A stretch of 64,000 bases of DNA from Glossina fuscipes (Eukaryota > Arthropoda > Insecta > Diptera > Glossinidae), in assembly GCF_014805625.2 (NCBI RefSeq), contig NW_023998415.1, positions 35,632,595-35,696,594 of the forward strand, in the 5' to 3' direction. This document shows positions 36,796-50,900 of this stretch, in pieces. Under the pieces are notes generated by a model. It saw nothing but the letters and a program-made list of their open reading frames with translations. It was not told where the DNA came from and ran no database searches. The translations under genes and the position numbers were made by a program. Numbering within the stretch: the stretch's first letter is position 1; each line of letters opens with the position of its first letter.

Positions 36796-38355
36796 GACAT
36801 TGCAGATATACTTAATAAGCTTGCTGCTGTCGATAAAATTAAAAGTTTTATTGATTTTGACCAGCATTTAGACGTACTCATGCACGATTTACATATACGG
36901 AAGCTTGGAGAGAAAAATAGGCAAAATTTTAGCTTTAGGATTATTGCTCTTAAAGTTTTACGTAAACTCAATAAATTATTCCGGCTTAGTTGCGGTTTAT
37001 CTATTTAATCTTCAATCAAGCCATCCTCACCCTGCTTGGAAATATCATGTACTACTTAGATCTATGTAATCTTGTGTTTAGGTTGTTTTAAAGGTGCTAA
37101 ACGTATTGGTATTGGGTACTTGTTTTAAATTTATCTTTAAATTTACATATATACACTTTCGCACAACATTGCATATATCTTGCAAGATACTTGTGCCCGA
37201 GCTTAAATGTTTTAAAAGCTCAAGGAGGGCAAGCTGGCCGATATCGGTATTTTCAATAACGAAAGTTGGAAGTAGACAATGCTTAAAATAAATGCATTTA
37301 ATTGTAGCTGTGGATGTGTTAAATCCTACGCCAGCATAACTATTATAATATTATTATTATTATTATTATTATTATTTTCAAGCAATTCAAAAGAAGAAAG
37401 AACTCGCTCTTGGGAAACATGTAAAAGACTAAAGAACTGCTAATAAATGTCGTTTCATTTTTAATCACTTACAATGAACACTGTTTTGCAAATTTATTTA
37501 AACAATCGAACTATCAAACAGAAAACAAAAATCGAAAGAAAAGAGGAAAAGACGACAACAAAGGGATCCTAAAGTGCTATTCTACTACGTATTAATAAAA
37601 ATTTTTATTCTTTGTATTGTGTAATAATAGTTTTTTTTTTTTTTTTTTTTCTTCTTTTACGATATAAATAATAAAATAAGGAAAAAAAAAAAAAGGAAGA
37701 AAAAGGAAAAATTAAAAACACCTCATCATGTGTACGTAAAATTGAATTGGCCTTCGATTGTCATTTTTTGTTTCAGCGACCATGTGCACTTCAATTATAA
37801 CTAAAAGAGATTTCTACCAAACGCTTTTCATTCTTTCTTTCATTCATTCATTCATTCATTCATTCATTCATGTCTCATATTGTGTTTTAAATCTAAATTA
37901 CATAGGTTCTACAAGATAATGAAAAGACTTCTATGCGATATTCAAGCGTAAAATTTTACCGTGTCGATGATGTTTTACTACCGTAATTAATCGATTTAAT
38001 GATTTTTCCTTCAAAATTAACTAAGAAAGTATTCTTAATTTGAAGCCTTCAAAATTGCATTATACTCAACGTAATGTTGAGATGAGCAATTGAAAATTTG
38101 CTCAGGAGAATTTATGCGGAACTAACGATGCTTTCTTTCGTTTCTCACTTGAGTTGAATTTATATTTATTCGTATATAATTGCTTGTATTTCGTTTAAGT
38201 CATGCTCAAGAATTGCCTGCTGATGGAGAAGCAAAATTTTACTGAGCTAATATTTATATTAATTTTTTTTATTTCTTACCAAAATCCGATGATAGATACG
38301 AAATAAATAAAACCACTATACCGGGACGCGGTCCATCTTACGCGGTTCACCTACG
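36796..38355. other. Gene-free DNA with microsatellites
   Basis: (TTA)n at 37344-37377, poly(T) at 37631-37650, poly(A) at 37681-37694 and (ATTC)n at about 37842-37872. The 75-codon ORF at 36781 shows no recognisable domain. Confidence 0.45.
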
Positions 38356-38965
38356 CCGTTTCGCTTAATACGGCTATTCATGTAACGACTTTTCAGAGTA
38401 AGGCAGTGTATGGGAAACGATCGAAAAAGTCGTCCGATTCGAATTATTTTCAACAGAGTTCGTCCTGAAGGCAAAACATGCCGGTATACAAAGCTTTTTT
38501 AAATATTCCCCTGGCGGTAAAAATAAAGCTATCAACTTCAAACTTGGCAGAAACATTGTAAGTCCTTGTACGCAGATTGACGTCGAAAATAGGCCAAATC
38601 GGTGTAAGGGTCCGCTCATAATATCATGTAAACTGAGAACAACTCGCTTTTCCAAAAGGAATAAAATAACGTTTTTTAATTACTCATAAGCTAAATGTAC
38701 AAAAATTTGAACCCATATTCTATTAGCGAATGTGTAGTATCTATAGAAAAATAGAAAAATTGACCACGCCTACTTAATATTATAGTGTGTGAAAGTTTAA
38801 TTTTTTTTTCCCAACAGCTTTGTTGAAGGCAGAAACAAGTTTCAAAAGTTCCATAAAGTGTATAAATGCTTGGCCAGTTTCAAATTTGAAGTGCACCCAA
38901 GGAGGCCTGCGATGGGTATAAAACATTCGGTCACGACCAAACATAATTTTCTTATTTCTTTCAAT
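38356..38965 (-). repeat. Interspersed repeat copy (first family)
   Basis: The right end 'gggtataaaacattcggtcacgaccaaacataattttcttatttc' is an inverted family end. 'cttttcagagtaaggcagtgtatgggaaacgatcgaaaaag' and 'aataaagctatcaacttcaaacttggcagaaacattg' are modules also present at 31.6 kb and 56.6 kb. Confidence 0.6.
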
Positions 38966-38984
38966 TCTTGACTATAATTTTTTG

Positions 38985-39300
38985 GGCGCTTTCATCTATG
39001 TCTTCGGTGACACAAGCAATACTGCTTTTCTGATCCCAAAGTGCTTATGGTATGTTGAAGTAAAGTCATGTCCTTGAATATGACCTCAAAGGAAACACTC
39101 AATTGAGATTATATCGCATGACGTTAGTGGCTCGTCCATAGAGATTACATGGTCGTTGAATTTTTCTCACAACAATTTGATTCTGCGGCGATATGCGATA
39201 TGCATGGCACGTGGCATTATCTTCTCGAAATCAAATTTTCTTCAATTCGAAGTCGTCTGGTTGTTGGCAAGAAAAAGGTAATAAGCATGCACACGGTGTG
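38985..39300 (-). mobile_element. DDE transposase relic (Tc1/mariner superfamily)
   Basis: On minus, with frameshifts, I read DNATCHAYRI, HVISMDEPLTSCDIISIECF, GHIQGHDFTS and IDESAQKII. This follows the order of a common insect transposase C-terminus (QDGATCHT ... RVISR..x..WPPRSCDLTPLDYFLWGYVK ... ALEDNI). Key residues are degraded. It is a fragment only. Confidence 0.5.
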
Positions 39301-39414
39301 AAGAGATTGATTTTAAAATTTATAGAGCATACACGTCATAGCCTAAATAAAAAATAGTAACAAAAAATAACAAATCGATGTGGAATTCCAGAATTTCTCG
39401 AGACGATTTGTTCG

Positions 39415-39760
39415 ATAAGGATTGTAGTATAGTTTAGTACTAGTAGAGTATAGTGTAGCACTAATACAGTCCTATAGTATAGTGTATATTGTACTTGTAT
39501 ATATAGTACTGATATAGTATAGTGTATATTGTACTGGTATATATACTACTACAGTACAGTGGTATATACAATGTTACAGTATATTATAGTATAGCGAATA
39601 TTGTACTAGTATATTAGTAGCGTAGTATATATACAGTATAGTATATATATAGTATATATATATAGTATAGTATAGTATAGTATTGTACTGATATATTTGG
39701 TATTAGTATAGTGTATATTGTGCTAGTATATATAGTGCTATACTATGGTATAACATGAAC
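39415..39760. repeat. Degenerate tandem repeat of 'tatagtgtatattgtactagtata' type
   Basis: Imperfect units of roughly 35-60 bases, built from 'tatagtatagtg', 'tatattgtact' and 'agtatatatagta', recur about eight times and shrink to TATAG repeats near 39640-39685. It is non-coding. Confidence 0.65.
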
Positions 39761-42041
39761 GTCAGTTGTGGTGGTAATAAAAGAAAGAAAAAAAAAACAG
39801 GATCCTATAGCCTTCCGAATATTAAAAGTTTCATGGTAAATTGTTATTGTAGCCTTTTTTCAGTTTATATATTTTTCATAATACTAGAGATATGTAATAG
39901 TACTAATGATGAGATATAGAAATCCAGTTAATTTTTTCAATCTATGTCCGTTTATTTATCGATCGCCTATTGCTAGAAGTTTGAAAGCCGCATAAATTAA
40001 GATAGTAGACTGGAATTTCGCACATGATGCCTAATTACGCAGATCATAACTACAACTGATTCTATCTCGTTTTCAAAGACTTTTCTTCGTTACATATGAT
40101 GAGGTTTGCAAAGTTTATCTAAATATTCGTTTGAAAATAATACAATCTGTTAACTGAAGCGCCTATGGTTAGAATATGTATCAACGTGTATTCGATTTAA
40201 CTAAGAAAAGTTTGCTGTCCATGATAAAATTTGTTGAAAAGATTAAACTTCACTTTTTCTCTTTTATCCCCTTAGTACAAAATTATTATTATTATTATTA
40301 TTATTCATTTCGCCAGAGAAATAAACTCTAAGACTAAACTCTTAAAACCACTAATATCTAGGACTATCGGCTTTTATTTAAAACTCTATCGCACTTGAGA
40401 TTAACAAGTGATTATAGTTACGGGCTTAGTTACGGCCAAATAAGAAAGAACTTCACGCACTACAATTGCCTTTATGTTCATAGGACTTGAAGAGAGCATT
40501 CCGAGAAATTTAATCAAAAGCTACAGTTTAGAGTTTATGCTCACATAACATATACATACATACGACGCATGCAAATCAATTCTATTTTTGATCTTCATAA
40601 TGACAAAAATATATAGTATATATAAGCAATGAAATGGCGTTTAAAGCGAGCGACGCAAAATAAATCGATTAAGATGAGGTGTACAAGCGACACGAATTTC
40701 ATAATTGATTGTCGTTTTTAACGATATATATGATCCTCAAGTATTATTATTTTCGCATAAAAATTCATAAAGATTATCTATGCATCCATGACCTTTAGAA
40801 TAGAGGAAGAAGGCAAACCGGATAATAAAACCAATTAATTAATCTATTAAGGAGCCATATGTTATCGCCGACAACGAAAGCCAAACATGTACAATACATC
40901 GTGTTAGCTCTCTGAAGATGAGATTGTTACATTTACCGCCATCACCGCCACCAACGCCTTGGGCAACGATATCGACAAATCATGTTTTATTAAAGAATAA
41001 ATATGACATTGCAGCGGTTAAGATCAAAAGATTTTCTTGAGAAACGAAAAAAAATATATATATATAAAAATAAATAAATAAATAAATAAATAAAAGTAAA
41101 ATCAGATTGAGGCAAGAAAGAGAGGAGAATGTTACAAGGGAGGGATCAGTGAAATTCAACACCAATGTTTTGTTAGAAATTCTTACTAATGGGAAGCATT
41201 TCGTTGCCTAATTCCTATAACAATAACAATAAGCGTTCGCTGTAAAAGTTGTTGTTAGAATGAGAATGATGATAATAATAATGATATTGATAATAATTGA
41301 GGTGACGATGATAATTATCCATTTTGTAAGAGCGTTTAATTTTGTTGTTTGCTCTCATGGAAACCGTACAAAGACCACCAAGCCGAATGAATTTTATGCT
41401 TTGATCCTGCCGTAACCAACGATTGATTGTCTTCATAGCCAGCCTTCATTGTCTTTTGCTAATCACACCAGGTGTGACTGTCTTAACACGGTAACAACAT
41501 ACCATTGAGATTAACTGATGTCATAGGTGTTCTATTTCATACTTGTCCCATAACAAACGTACTATAAAAAGTTCTATTGTCAATAAATTGAAAAGGAAGG
41601 AAGTCCATCATAAAACCTACTTGAGAATTACAGTCTCAGCTCTTTCCAATTGTTTTCATAATTGAGAAAAAATTTTTGTTCTTCGAGCTTTTTTGTTTTT
41701 CTTCTTTCTTATTAAACGCTTAAGAATTTGTTCATTTACTGTTCGAAGCTCTACTCTCGCCTTTCAAATAAAATACATTCAAAATAGTATTCAATTTTGA
41801 TTGAAAACTCATAGTTTAAGTCGCATACCGTTTAAAATGCTAGCGTTAAAATTGAAAATTTCCTGCTTTAACTAACTGAAAAACTGCTCTAATTCTATTT
41901 AACATTCTGATGTTACTGAAAACTAATCAAGTATAACGAATTGATTGGAAATGCTGAAGGGACTGTGAAGAAAAGCAAAAAAAAAAAAAAAAACGGAAAT
42001 AAAATTAAAGAGGAAAAAAAACCCTAAAAAATGCCATTATC

Positions 42042-42082
<41 letters not shown>

Positions 42083-44229
42083 CAAGTTATTGTAAAGACA
42101 ATTTCTTCCTCCCTCATATAATAATAACACGTTATAGTTATGTATTGATATATCTATCGTATGTGATTTTGTTGCTGCTTAAACGATCAGATGCCAATGC
42201 GTTACATATCCACATATTGGTTTTTCGTATGTGGTTACAAGATGACACATATGTTTAGGTCATGTTCACATGTTTGAGAAGCGTAGATAATTCGCACATG
42301 CTATGCTTCTTCTCCCTTGACATTTTACATTAAAGATTTATTGATCGCTTTTTACAGATTGTTTTCTCAATTGACATTCTATGCTTTATGCTTAGTAACT
42401 GATTCAAAGCATAGTATCGTTTCCCTCGTGCAGATCCGTTTATCGCCAATAAATTGTTTTTATCTTTGCCTTTTTTTAAGATGATCGTGATTCCTATACG
42501 TGTAATATGGCGCTGGTCAGAAGGAAGTACAGGAACGAGGAAGAAATAGGTAGGGGCCAAGATAGCTATTGTCATCGTCGTAGTAAATATTCAATATACG
42601 TACCTTGAAAAACAAATTATTTTCTTTTGAAAGAGCAGATCGTTGAAGTTTATAGTGTTGAAGGATTTACTTTTCCTATTTTTTCTTTTTTTTTTTTTTT
42701 TAATATGAACCCATAACCCAAGGAATGTCCGCTATTCGCATGGCATGGTAATGCCCTCAAAGAAAAGGAAGAAGTGAAGAGAGGGAATGATGAAGAGAGG
42801 TGACCGCAGCCTATTGGATCTGTGTGTCCAATCGACAAGTATTACACTTTTACCGACTCAAGATTATCTATAGCTACGATCAAAGTAAAATCTAACCCAT
42901 TGAGATTTGAAACCTTGCCGTGACTTACTAGTCACGGTTCTTACATACTCGGTTGCTCTTGCGGCCTGTTCTGCGTCTAATAATGAATGATATCTTCAAG
43001 TTGCCAAATTGCACGCGTTTGCCTGCATATATCGTCAAAATCGTGAAACTGCAATCGACGTGAATCCAAAGCATAATTTCTCGACAAGCAACAGCATGTA
43101 TGATACGAGATCTCAATTTTCCAAATGTAAATTTAAATATAAATACTGAGTAATAATTTTGTTTTAATTCTAGGTATGGTTTTTATTTTTTCACAGATTA
43201 TAAATATTTCATATGCGATTTTTTGATATCTCGATTCGATTCTACTGATTTAATGGTTCGAGGAAGAGGAAGAGTTAATTGCTAAGCAGTACGTGAAGCC
43301 ACAGATAATTAGTGTTTTTTTTTTTTTTTTTTTTTTTTTAAAGTAAAACAGTGTCGCCTACAAGTTGCAGATCGATGGAGGGATGGATGGTTAACAGTTG
43401 CCTTCAATTAAGACGCAAGATAGGCTGGAGAATTTGCAAAGTCCAAGAAAGCAATCACAAAATTTCTAAAACGAAAAACACTTGTGTCCAATATAAATCA
43501 AATCGTTTTAAAAGTCCTCCTCTTCCTCCTTCTCCTCCCCCTAGAACGTAACGCATACCTTTATATCCATCGTAAAATTTTTCCTTTTCTGCTAAGTAGA
43601 CTTAAGAGCTTAGCTGATCTGCGAAATGAATGCTTGAGAGAAGAAAAAATTTGAAAAAATTTTTTACTTATTTTACCTCGTTACGGAGCAAAGGAAAAGA
43701 AAGCGTTGCAAATAGTCGAGTCAATTAATGTACTCATTGATAATGATTAAAATATGAAACACAAAAGATAAGGATATCATTAAAGAGATAAGGATATCCT
43801 TCAAATCAAGAGGAGATGAATATATAATTTTAATAAATCCTCGGCGACATTTAATATCACTGCTTCAAGACTAAAACGACCGATGGGATACAATCTGAGA
43901 TTTTCGATCACGTCCCACATTATATAATTATAAACGAAAGACATTAAGACTTTATTCACGTATGAAATTTTTAATTAAATGTAATTTGCTTCTGATTTAT
44001 ACGAATTTCTTCTTCGAATACTTCAAAATTTTAAGAGGAATAAAAAAATGGTTGCCTTTCTTTTTAATTTTTCATTTCGGAATTGACGTAATAAGAATTT
44101 GTTTTAAGAAAAAAAAAAAAAAAAAAAAAAAACAAAAAAAAAAAAAAAGGAAAAGAAACAGAATATAATAATAAGTACGGACGGAAACCGAGAATATGAG
44201 TAAATGAAAAATTGATTTAAAAAAAAAAC
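39761..44229. other. Gene-free AT-rich DNA with long poly(A) and microsatellites
   Basis: (ATT)n at 40282-40305, (TAAA)n at 41064-41095, poly(A) of about 36 at 42045-42080, poly(T) at 43315-43339 and A-rich runs at 44109-44149. The 61-100-codon ORFs here resemble nothing I know. Confidence 0.45.
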
Positions 44230-44425
44230 GTATATATCTCCGGCTTTCTTCTTCTTCTTCATCTTCTTCTTCTGTTATTCAGCAAATTAACAGCGGAAAT
44301 TTCGCTGGGATGTGTAAATCTACGGTTTTCCTCAAATGAAAGTAGACTTCTTTTTCTTCTTCTTCTTCTTACAGTCAGCAAATCAACAAACGAAAATTCG
44401 CCGAGATGCGTTAGCAGGTAAATGC
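44230..44425. repeat. (TTC)n tracts flanking a local ~100-base duplication
   Basis: (CTT)n at about 44247-44275 is followed by 'cagcaaattaacagcggaaatttcgctgggatgtg'. A second (CTT)n at 44349-44370 is followed by 'cagcaaatcaacaaacgaaaattcgccgagatgcg', a diverged direct repeat of the first block. Confidence 0.55.
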
Positions 44426-47265
44426 AATGTCCTTTGTCAGACTTGACATCGCCACATATATTATGTATTACCTTAAGGGATTTGTAACATTTGCCTGCAT
44501 GTTCATCATCGCGATGAACTTGCCCAAATCCCGAACAGATTAGAGATGAGCATAACATCATACGCGTGCTATGCTCTTTAATAAACTTTGGAAAAAGATG
44601 ACCAAAGAATTCCTTAAAAATTAGATTATGCCCAGATTTGTCTCAGCTCAAACACATATTAATGCGCGCATCTCATTCTGTTGATATTTTTTGATTTTAA
44701 CCTAAGGAAAATAGGCACAATCACCTAAGAGCGATCAGGTTTTCGACTTAAGCGACAGTTGATTTAAAGTGCACTGTCTACCGATAATAACTGCCGCAGT
44801 ATCGCTCACAAATTTAGCTAAGTAAGAGATATCAGAACGTTCCTTCTTCTATCCCTTGCTTATATATATATTCTTTCTCAGTCCTTTTTCTCGACGATTT
44901 TAAGCTCGTACTGCATTTCGACATTTTCGGGCAATTTGTTGAAGATGGAATCGTATGCCTTATACTACACGTTTCGCATACGTATGGCGAAATGATGGAG
45001 ACAGGAACAAAATAACGTAGTGTGATTTGATAGTCGAATTCAGACCCAACAGCAACCAACTTTGTCCCAAGCAATTTATTTCTTAAAGAAAACCAGTGAA
45101 AATTTCCGAATTCAACGGTTATCGCGATGACGTTGCACTCTCATATTATTATATTAACTGAGCACACACGCTTCCCAAAGTAATCTGTGAATATATTAAA
45201 CAAATTAGAACAGACAAGATATTAGACTGTACGTTGTATGAATCAACGAGAAGAGAAGTTGACGCGCAAGGGTCCAGACCACATTTCATGGTCATAGCCA
45301 TAGTCCAATCACTTAGTCCATAAAGACATAACATAACTTGGTGAAGCTGCTGCCACACTGACTTTCTCTTTGCCCACTTCTTTCTGATCGTCACCATGCT
45401 ACAGGTCTAGGTAGCCATTCCTTGAATGGCTGGTCAAGAGAAATGAACATAGGCACACTGCTCTGAGGGCTTTTGGAAAAAGCGGAAAACGCAAGGAAAA
45501 CTTTTCTAACAGCTAATGAATTTCATTCCACACATTCTAGAGGGGTCCAAGGCATTCATTAAGTTAAAATTTATAGTACTTGCCACGTTTAATTGAAAAC
45601 TGGCCAGGCGATCCGATCGATAGATCGGATCTGTGTTTGCTTGAAATTTCAAAAAAATATTTATACAAATATCTATAATACATCCATAGAATAGCGATCG
45701 AAAGTTCTCGGTTATCAAATCCATATTTTCAAATTTGCAACTTTTGACCATCGCAATCGTGGTTAAATATTCGCCAAGTTTATAAGCGGCCAAGTTAATA
45801 TTAGGCTTTCTCAGGGCTATTGTTACTGTGAACGTTTTAATAACAATTCAAGGCTAAAGAGATGAACCGACGTGAACAATTAAGTAGCTTTAGGTATATA
45901 ATCTGATATTTCGCGAGATCTTTTTTGTGTTTGTTCAAAGTGCCTGCGGGCGAAGTTAAATAAGAATTGAGGACAATTTAAGAGCATAGCTGCTTTTATA
46001 ACTACATGATCCAAGAGTCTGATGAAATTTAACAGCGTTAGCGCACTTTATTATGGAGTTTGGTAAAAATTATTTAAGGGATTATCTTTCCATAATTATT
46101 AATGAAGAAGAAAATAAAGTCTATGATGCCAACTAGCTTAACCAATAGTTTTAACAAACAAATATTGTCATTACAATTACAATTTTTTTTTTTTTTTTTA
46201 AATTAAGCAATTTTCTTTGTAATAAAATTAAAAAAAATAAATAAAAAAAAGAAAAAACAGACAAAAGAAATCGTAATACATTTGCCAGAGCCGTAACTTG
46301 ATGATATATGATTGTCTCAAAAGTGCCCAGAGCAAACAGCTGTAACAAATGCCTAAACTAAAACTGATTCTCTGATAAGGCAAATATTTCAAAAGTTTTA
46401 TAGAAAATTAAAAACATGTAACGAATCGGTTATGAAATAATTCCTTTCTCTTCTCCTACTACACTTTAGAAATTAAAAAATTCTAATTATCCATGACGAG
46501 ATTTCCGACACGATGCCGAATATTATGGAAATATGAATATAGAAGAATGACAATAAAAATAAGTAACAAAAAGAGAAAAAAAAAAAAAAGAAGAAAGGAA
46601 AGGTAAGGAAAACGTGAGCGTTACGAATCTTTATATAAAGAAAGATAAATCTATTGGGAAAATGTCTTTTAGAGAGACGAACACTTTGTTCCACTTTGAC
46701 GCGTATTATCTTAAACGACATAAATCTACCTTTACCTTTAGCAATTCGCTACGCTTGCTTGATTGTGTGTGCTCGATTCTCCGTTCCAATTACGAATTTA
46801 ATACAAATCGAAAATGAACATATTTCCAAAGCGAAATTTGTTTCACTTATTCGCTTTGGCTAATTTTACAATTTAACGCTGAACTTAAAGCATAAACAAA
46901 ATCTTTTAAGGCAAGCAATAAAGTTAAGAAAACAAGAAGAACAAATCTAATGACAAACATCTTCAAATATGTTATCAGGAAATTTTTTTGGAATTTTCAT
47001 AGAAAAGTAATGAAATTATCTTTTCATAACACAAAATGAAAATGAATTCTCGATGAGTGCGTAATTTTACATTAGGTTCTCTTCTTACACTCATGAAAAA
47101 TAATTAACGACAATTCAAGAAGTTATTGCCTTTCATTCAAATAGGATAAACCAATTAACTAGATCGAAATTAGTTTGGGTGAAATTATGTGAGGCAAGAA
47201 AGTATTCTTGCAGTTGCGGTTGGTTTAAAAATGTCATAAATTTCTTGCTCAAGCATAACTATTTT
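44426..47265. other. Gene-free or unrecognised DNA
   Basis: Three leftward ORFs of 80-95 codons (44832-45074, 45149-45397, 45506-45793) lie in a row, but I recognise no domain in any. A SINE-like fragment lies at about 46005-46060, poly(T) at 46183-46199 and an A-rich stretch at 46575-46590. Confidence 0.35.
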
Positions 47266-47960
47266 TTATTATACTAAGGTGAGTCGCGGCGACCAGTTCG
47301 GTTAATATACTTTCTAAAATAAGATCTTTTATGGGAATTGATCGAAAAAATGATCCGATTCGCATTATTGTATCCTTGTGTAACAAGGTATGTAGAATCC
47401 AAAAGGATTTAAGATAGAACCACATTTTATGATATCGATCGATACGGAATCACTTTCTGAAGCACCATAGTGCACCAAATTACATCAATCGCAAATCTTC
47501 AAAATGCCGGCCTATAGCTTGAACACAAATTCACATGGACAGACGGAGGGGCAAGCAGGCTTAGATCGATTCAAAAAACGATTTGGACTTTTGAGATATT
47601 TTAATGAAATTTGTTACGCTGGCCCAAGGTCGTTAGACCCAAGGACGAGCGCTATTGTAAATAATTCGGATTGGAGTATTTTTTCGACCGTTTCCCAAAT
47701 AACACTTTACTCTGAAAAGTCATTAAAGGAATAAGCATATTAAGCAAAGTGGGCTAGGGTATATAATGTCGGGTCCATTGTCCGACTATAATGTTCTTAT
47801 TTGTTAAAAATAAGCGATGTGTACTTATATCTCAGAAATTTCTAAATGTATCTTGAACCCGAGAAAACAAGACAGACAGATGGACAGACGAACAGACAGG
47901 TTTAGATCGATTCAAAAGGTCTAACTGAATCAATCGACTTATATGATAAAAGGTGAGTCC
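47266..47960 (-). repeat. Interspersed repeat copy or copies
   Basis: 'ggatttaagatagaaccacattttatgatatcgatcgatacggaatcactttctg' and 'gggtatataatgtcgggtccattgtccgactataatgttcttatttg' mark the family. Further right are 'agacagacagatggacagacgaacag' and 'aggtttagatcgattc'. Confidence 0.55.
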
Positions 47961-50900
47961 ATCTCAATTACGTCTGGATGATAACTCGTAAACTGAATGT
48001 GACTTTGTACGACAAGCGGTGTACAAACTTTCAGGTTCAATTGAAACAAGAACTAATTTTCCCAAATGTCTTGCACTTGTGCATCAATGTTGTGTCTACA
48101 ACTGTAGAGGTGACAATTAGCGCATGAAACTGATTTCATATATGTTCGTGTCTAACTTCAAGCGGACATTTAGTAGTATGAATAGATAATTTATCAAAGT
48201 CGTTAGCTATTATCAGAAAATTCTGGTTTTGACATACCATCCGCAGAAACGTCTCGACAATGTACTCTTATATATCAAAAATGAGATTTTTATCTAAATA
48301 GTGAACTATGCCGGAAGGGCAATAACGAAATCAGCTAAGAGTCTTTGAGAACGAATACTCGAGTCAATATAATTTCGACTTGCATATAATATAAAAATAT
48401 ATGAGTAAGCGAATCAAGAGTATCTCTCTGCGGAGACGATCGAGGTTAAAGTTTCGCTTCTTAACCGGCAGAAGGGCGAAAAGAAGCAAGATGATACAAT
48501 TACAGGGTTTTGTGTGGGGACAGATTTAATAGATGAAATGTTTTTTCAATCGAAACAGGAGGGAAACGAAGCTCTACCGACACTCGTACCTCACTCTTAC
48601 ACTCATCGCTAAAAAATTTCCACAAAATCGTCTTATTAATGGTTTTATAAGCCCAAACGGAGCTGGCTTTTAGAAACTGCGCAATATCTGATACAAAGAC
48701 CGTGAGACACTATAGAAAGAAATATTAAGCAAACACCCACAGGAAGCGTAACTACTCGAAAGGCGGAGACATGGAAGCCTTTATCATCGATCTTTTTGCA
48801 CTTTGGAAGACAAGAGTTCATATATCAAACATAATGTGAATAATATTTTACGCTTCGTTCCTTTGTACTTGGCTGTTGTAACATTTTTTTTTTTTTGCGA
48901 AACGATCTGGCAAAAGAAATTTGCAAAAATCTAATGATCTAATGTGTTTCGTCAAAGTAATCAAGTTCAAATGTAATTAAAATTTCGGTGCATACTTTTA
49001 GATGCCAAAAATGGACTGATTCAATTAATACATTCTGGCACACACGTAAGGATAAAGTGACTCTTATGTCAATTGATCGACAGTCTCTTTAAGTAGTATA
49101 TTTGTTAGTGGGTTCAGTGCAAGTACCTTTGTTAGATGAGTAAAATTCGTTTTTATTATTAAAAATTATTTACAATCGAATCCTTTAGAAAACACATGCG
49201 TTTGTTTAGGTTTTCTGTGCGATTTCAGGTGTTTCCATAATTGATTTTAAAACACTTTTATGGCCTTTTCATCGGATTTTCATATATTTGATCCTGTGCC
49301 ACACAAGAACACGATTTATTATTAATTTGTTATTTTTCTCTGACTTTATGATTCTCTTAACGACTGAACAAACACACAAGCAGATTATTTATTCAATTGC
49401 CGCTCACTTTAAAATCACTAAAACAAATATTATTTATATACGATAAATAAATAAGAGAAGCGAATAATTCTTTTTTTTTTTTTTTCTTTAAAAAACAAAA
49501 AAAAAAAAATCCATTTAAGAAAATAATGATTTTCAGCTTCCCTTGCTTCAAGTAGATACTAAGTCAAGTGAAAAATGAATTTAGTAAATGTTTGTACAGT
49601 TCGCATGATATATGAAAAAGGATCACGGATTCGGGTATTGAGAATTTATTGCATTTGCTTAAAAGAGAACCGTTCTGCATCTTCTTATTTGTGGATATCT
49701 CAGGAGACTTTATAATTCGTGTGTTAAATTTCATAAGTTGTTGATGAAAATATTTGCTTTAAATATAAAAATACTTTCAAGTTTTCCGCATTTCCGCATA
49801 TCTTCAGTAGATGTGGCAACGACTCATGCTTCTTTATAAAATTTGTTTATGGAATTCAGTCCGCAAAATGTGAATATTTTTCGTGTTTAATATTATTGAT
49901 GGACCGCCAAATGTACTCAAAGCCTTACATATCCTTCAATAAGTTCGTAGAATGATATATAAATGCCGCCATTATTAACACCTGCCAACAATTAGTTTAG
50001 TCAATAGTCGTCCTACATCTACATCTATGTTATCCTACAAATTTATTGAGTGATATGCTTTATATATGCACACATACGCACCTACTTCGAAATGTGTCAT
50101 TTTAAAGATGTAATCTTTTTTTTCTTCTTTATAAGGTTGTGTTGAATTTTCGCGCGGAATTCTGACCTTGAACCTGGAAAATGTTATTAGCTTTACTTTA
50201 TTCTTCAATCTTTACTATTCAATCTTCGGATGCCATCAAACCGAGGATTCTAAGGAGGATGCCGTTTGAACTTTAGCGTTGACTTGAAAGATAAACATAT
50301 CTACGAACTTTATAATCATTTGACTAAGAATTCGGATTTGTTGTACATCGATGTAAAGACAATTTTAAAAGAGCAATCAACAAACTTTTCTTTGATTTAA
50401 TGGGTACAACGTGGGATCTACACAACTCGTGTAAGCTTTTCTAAAAATAATTGAATCGGCCTTAACTAAAAAAAAAAAAAATCGCATGATTTTGTTGTGA
50501 GAATGCGAAAATTTTCGAACGAGGATGAAATTGTAAATATTTTCTAAGAAATTGTTGAATTTACGAAATGAATACAAGTCGAATCCAAGAACAACCTTCG
50601 CTTACTAACAAATTTCGGAATCTCATCACAGCTTTCAAAGGATAGCCGAGTTAGAAAGAGTAGAACTGAGCCCTATCAACTATTGATGAGCTGTGTCACT
50701 CACTTAAGATAGACGGAAAGTTTCGGTAATTGGATTGAAACGATTAACGAGTAAACTCGTTCTCACTTGTACTCTGAAAAATCAACCAATTCGACAACAC
50801 TCGCACTCATCATAGTAACACTCTCATGCCTTTAGTGATGGAGTGTTCAACAAAAAAAATAGTGAAGACATGAGAAGCTTCAATGTGAATTGTGTGTATG

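Noticed and set aside
39166..39173. Su(H) site TGTGAGAA
   Set aside because: Lies inside a transposase relic; likely coincidental.
42031..42258. 75-codon plus ORF
   Set aside because: Starts with a poly-Lys run from poly(A); no support.
48805..48811. GY box (GGAAGAC)
   Set aside because: Isolated, with no TATA, other boxes or Brd ORF nearby; expected by chance in 64 kb.
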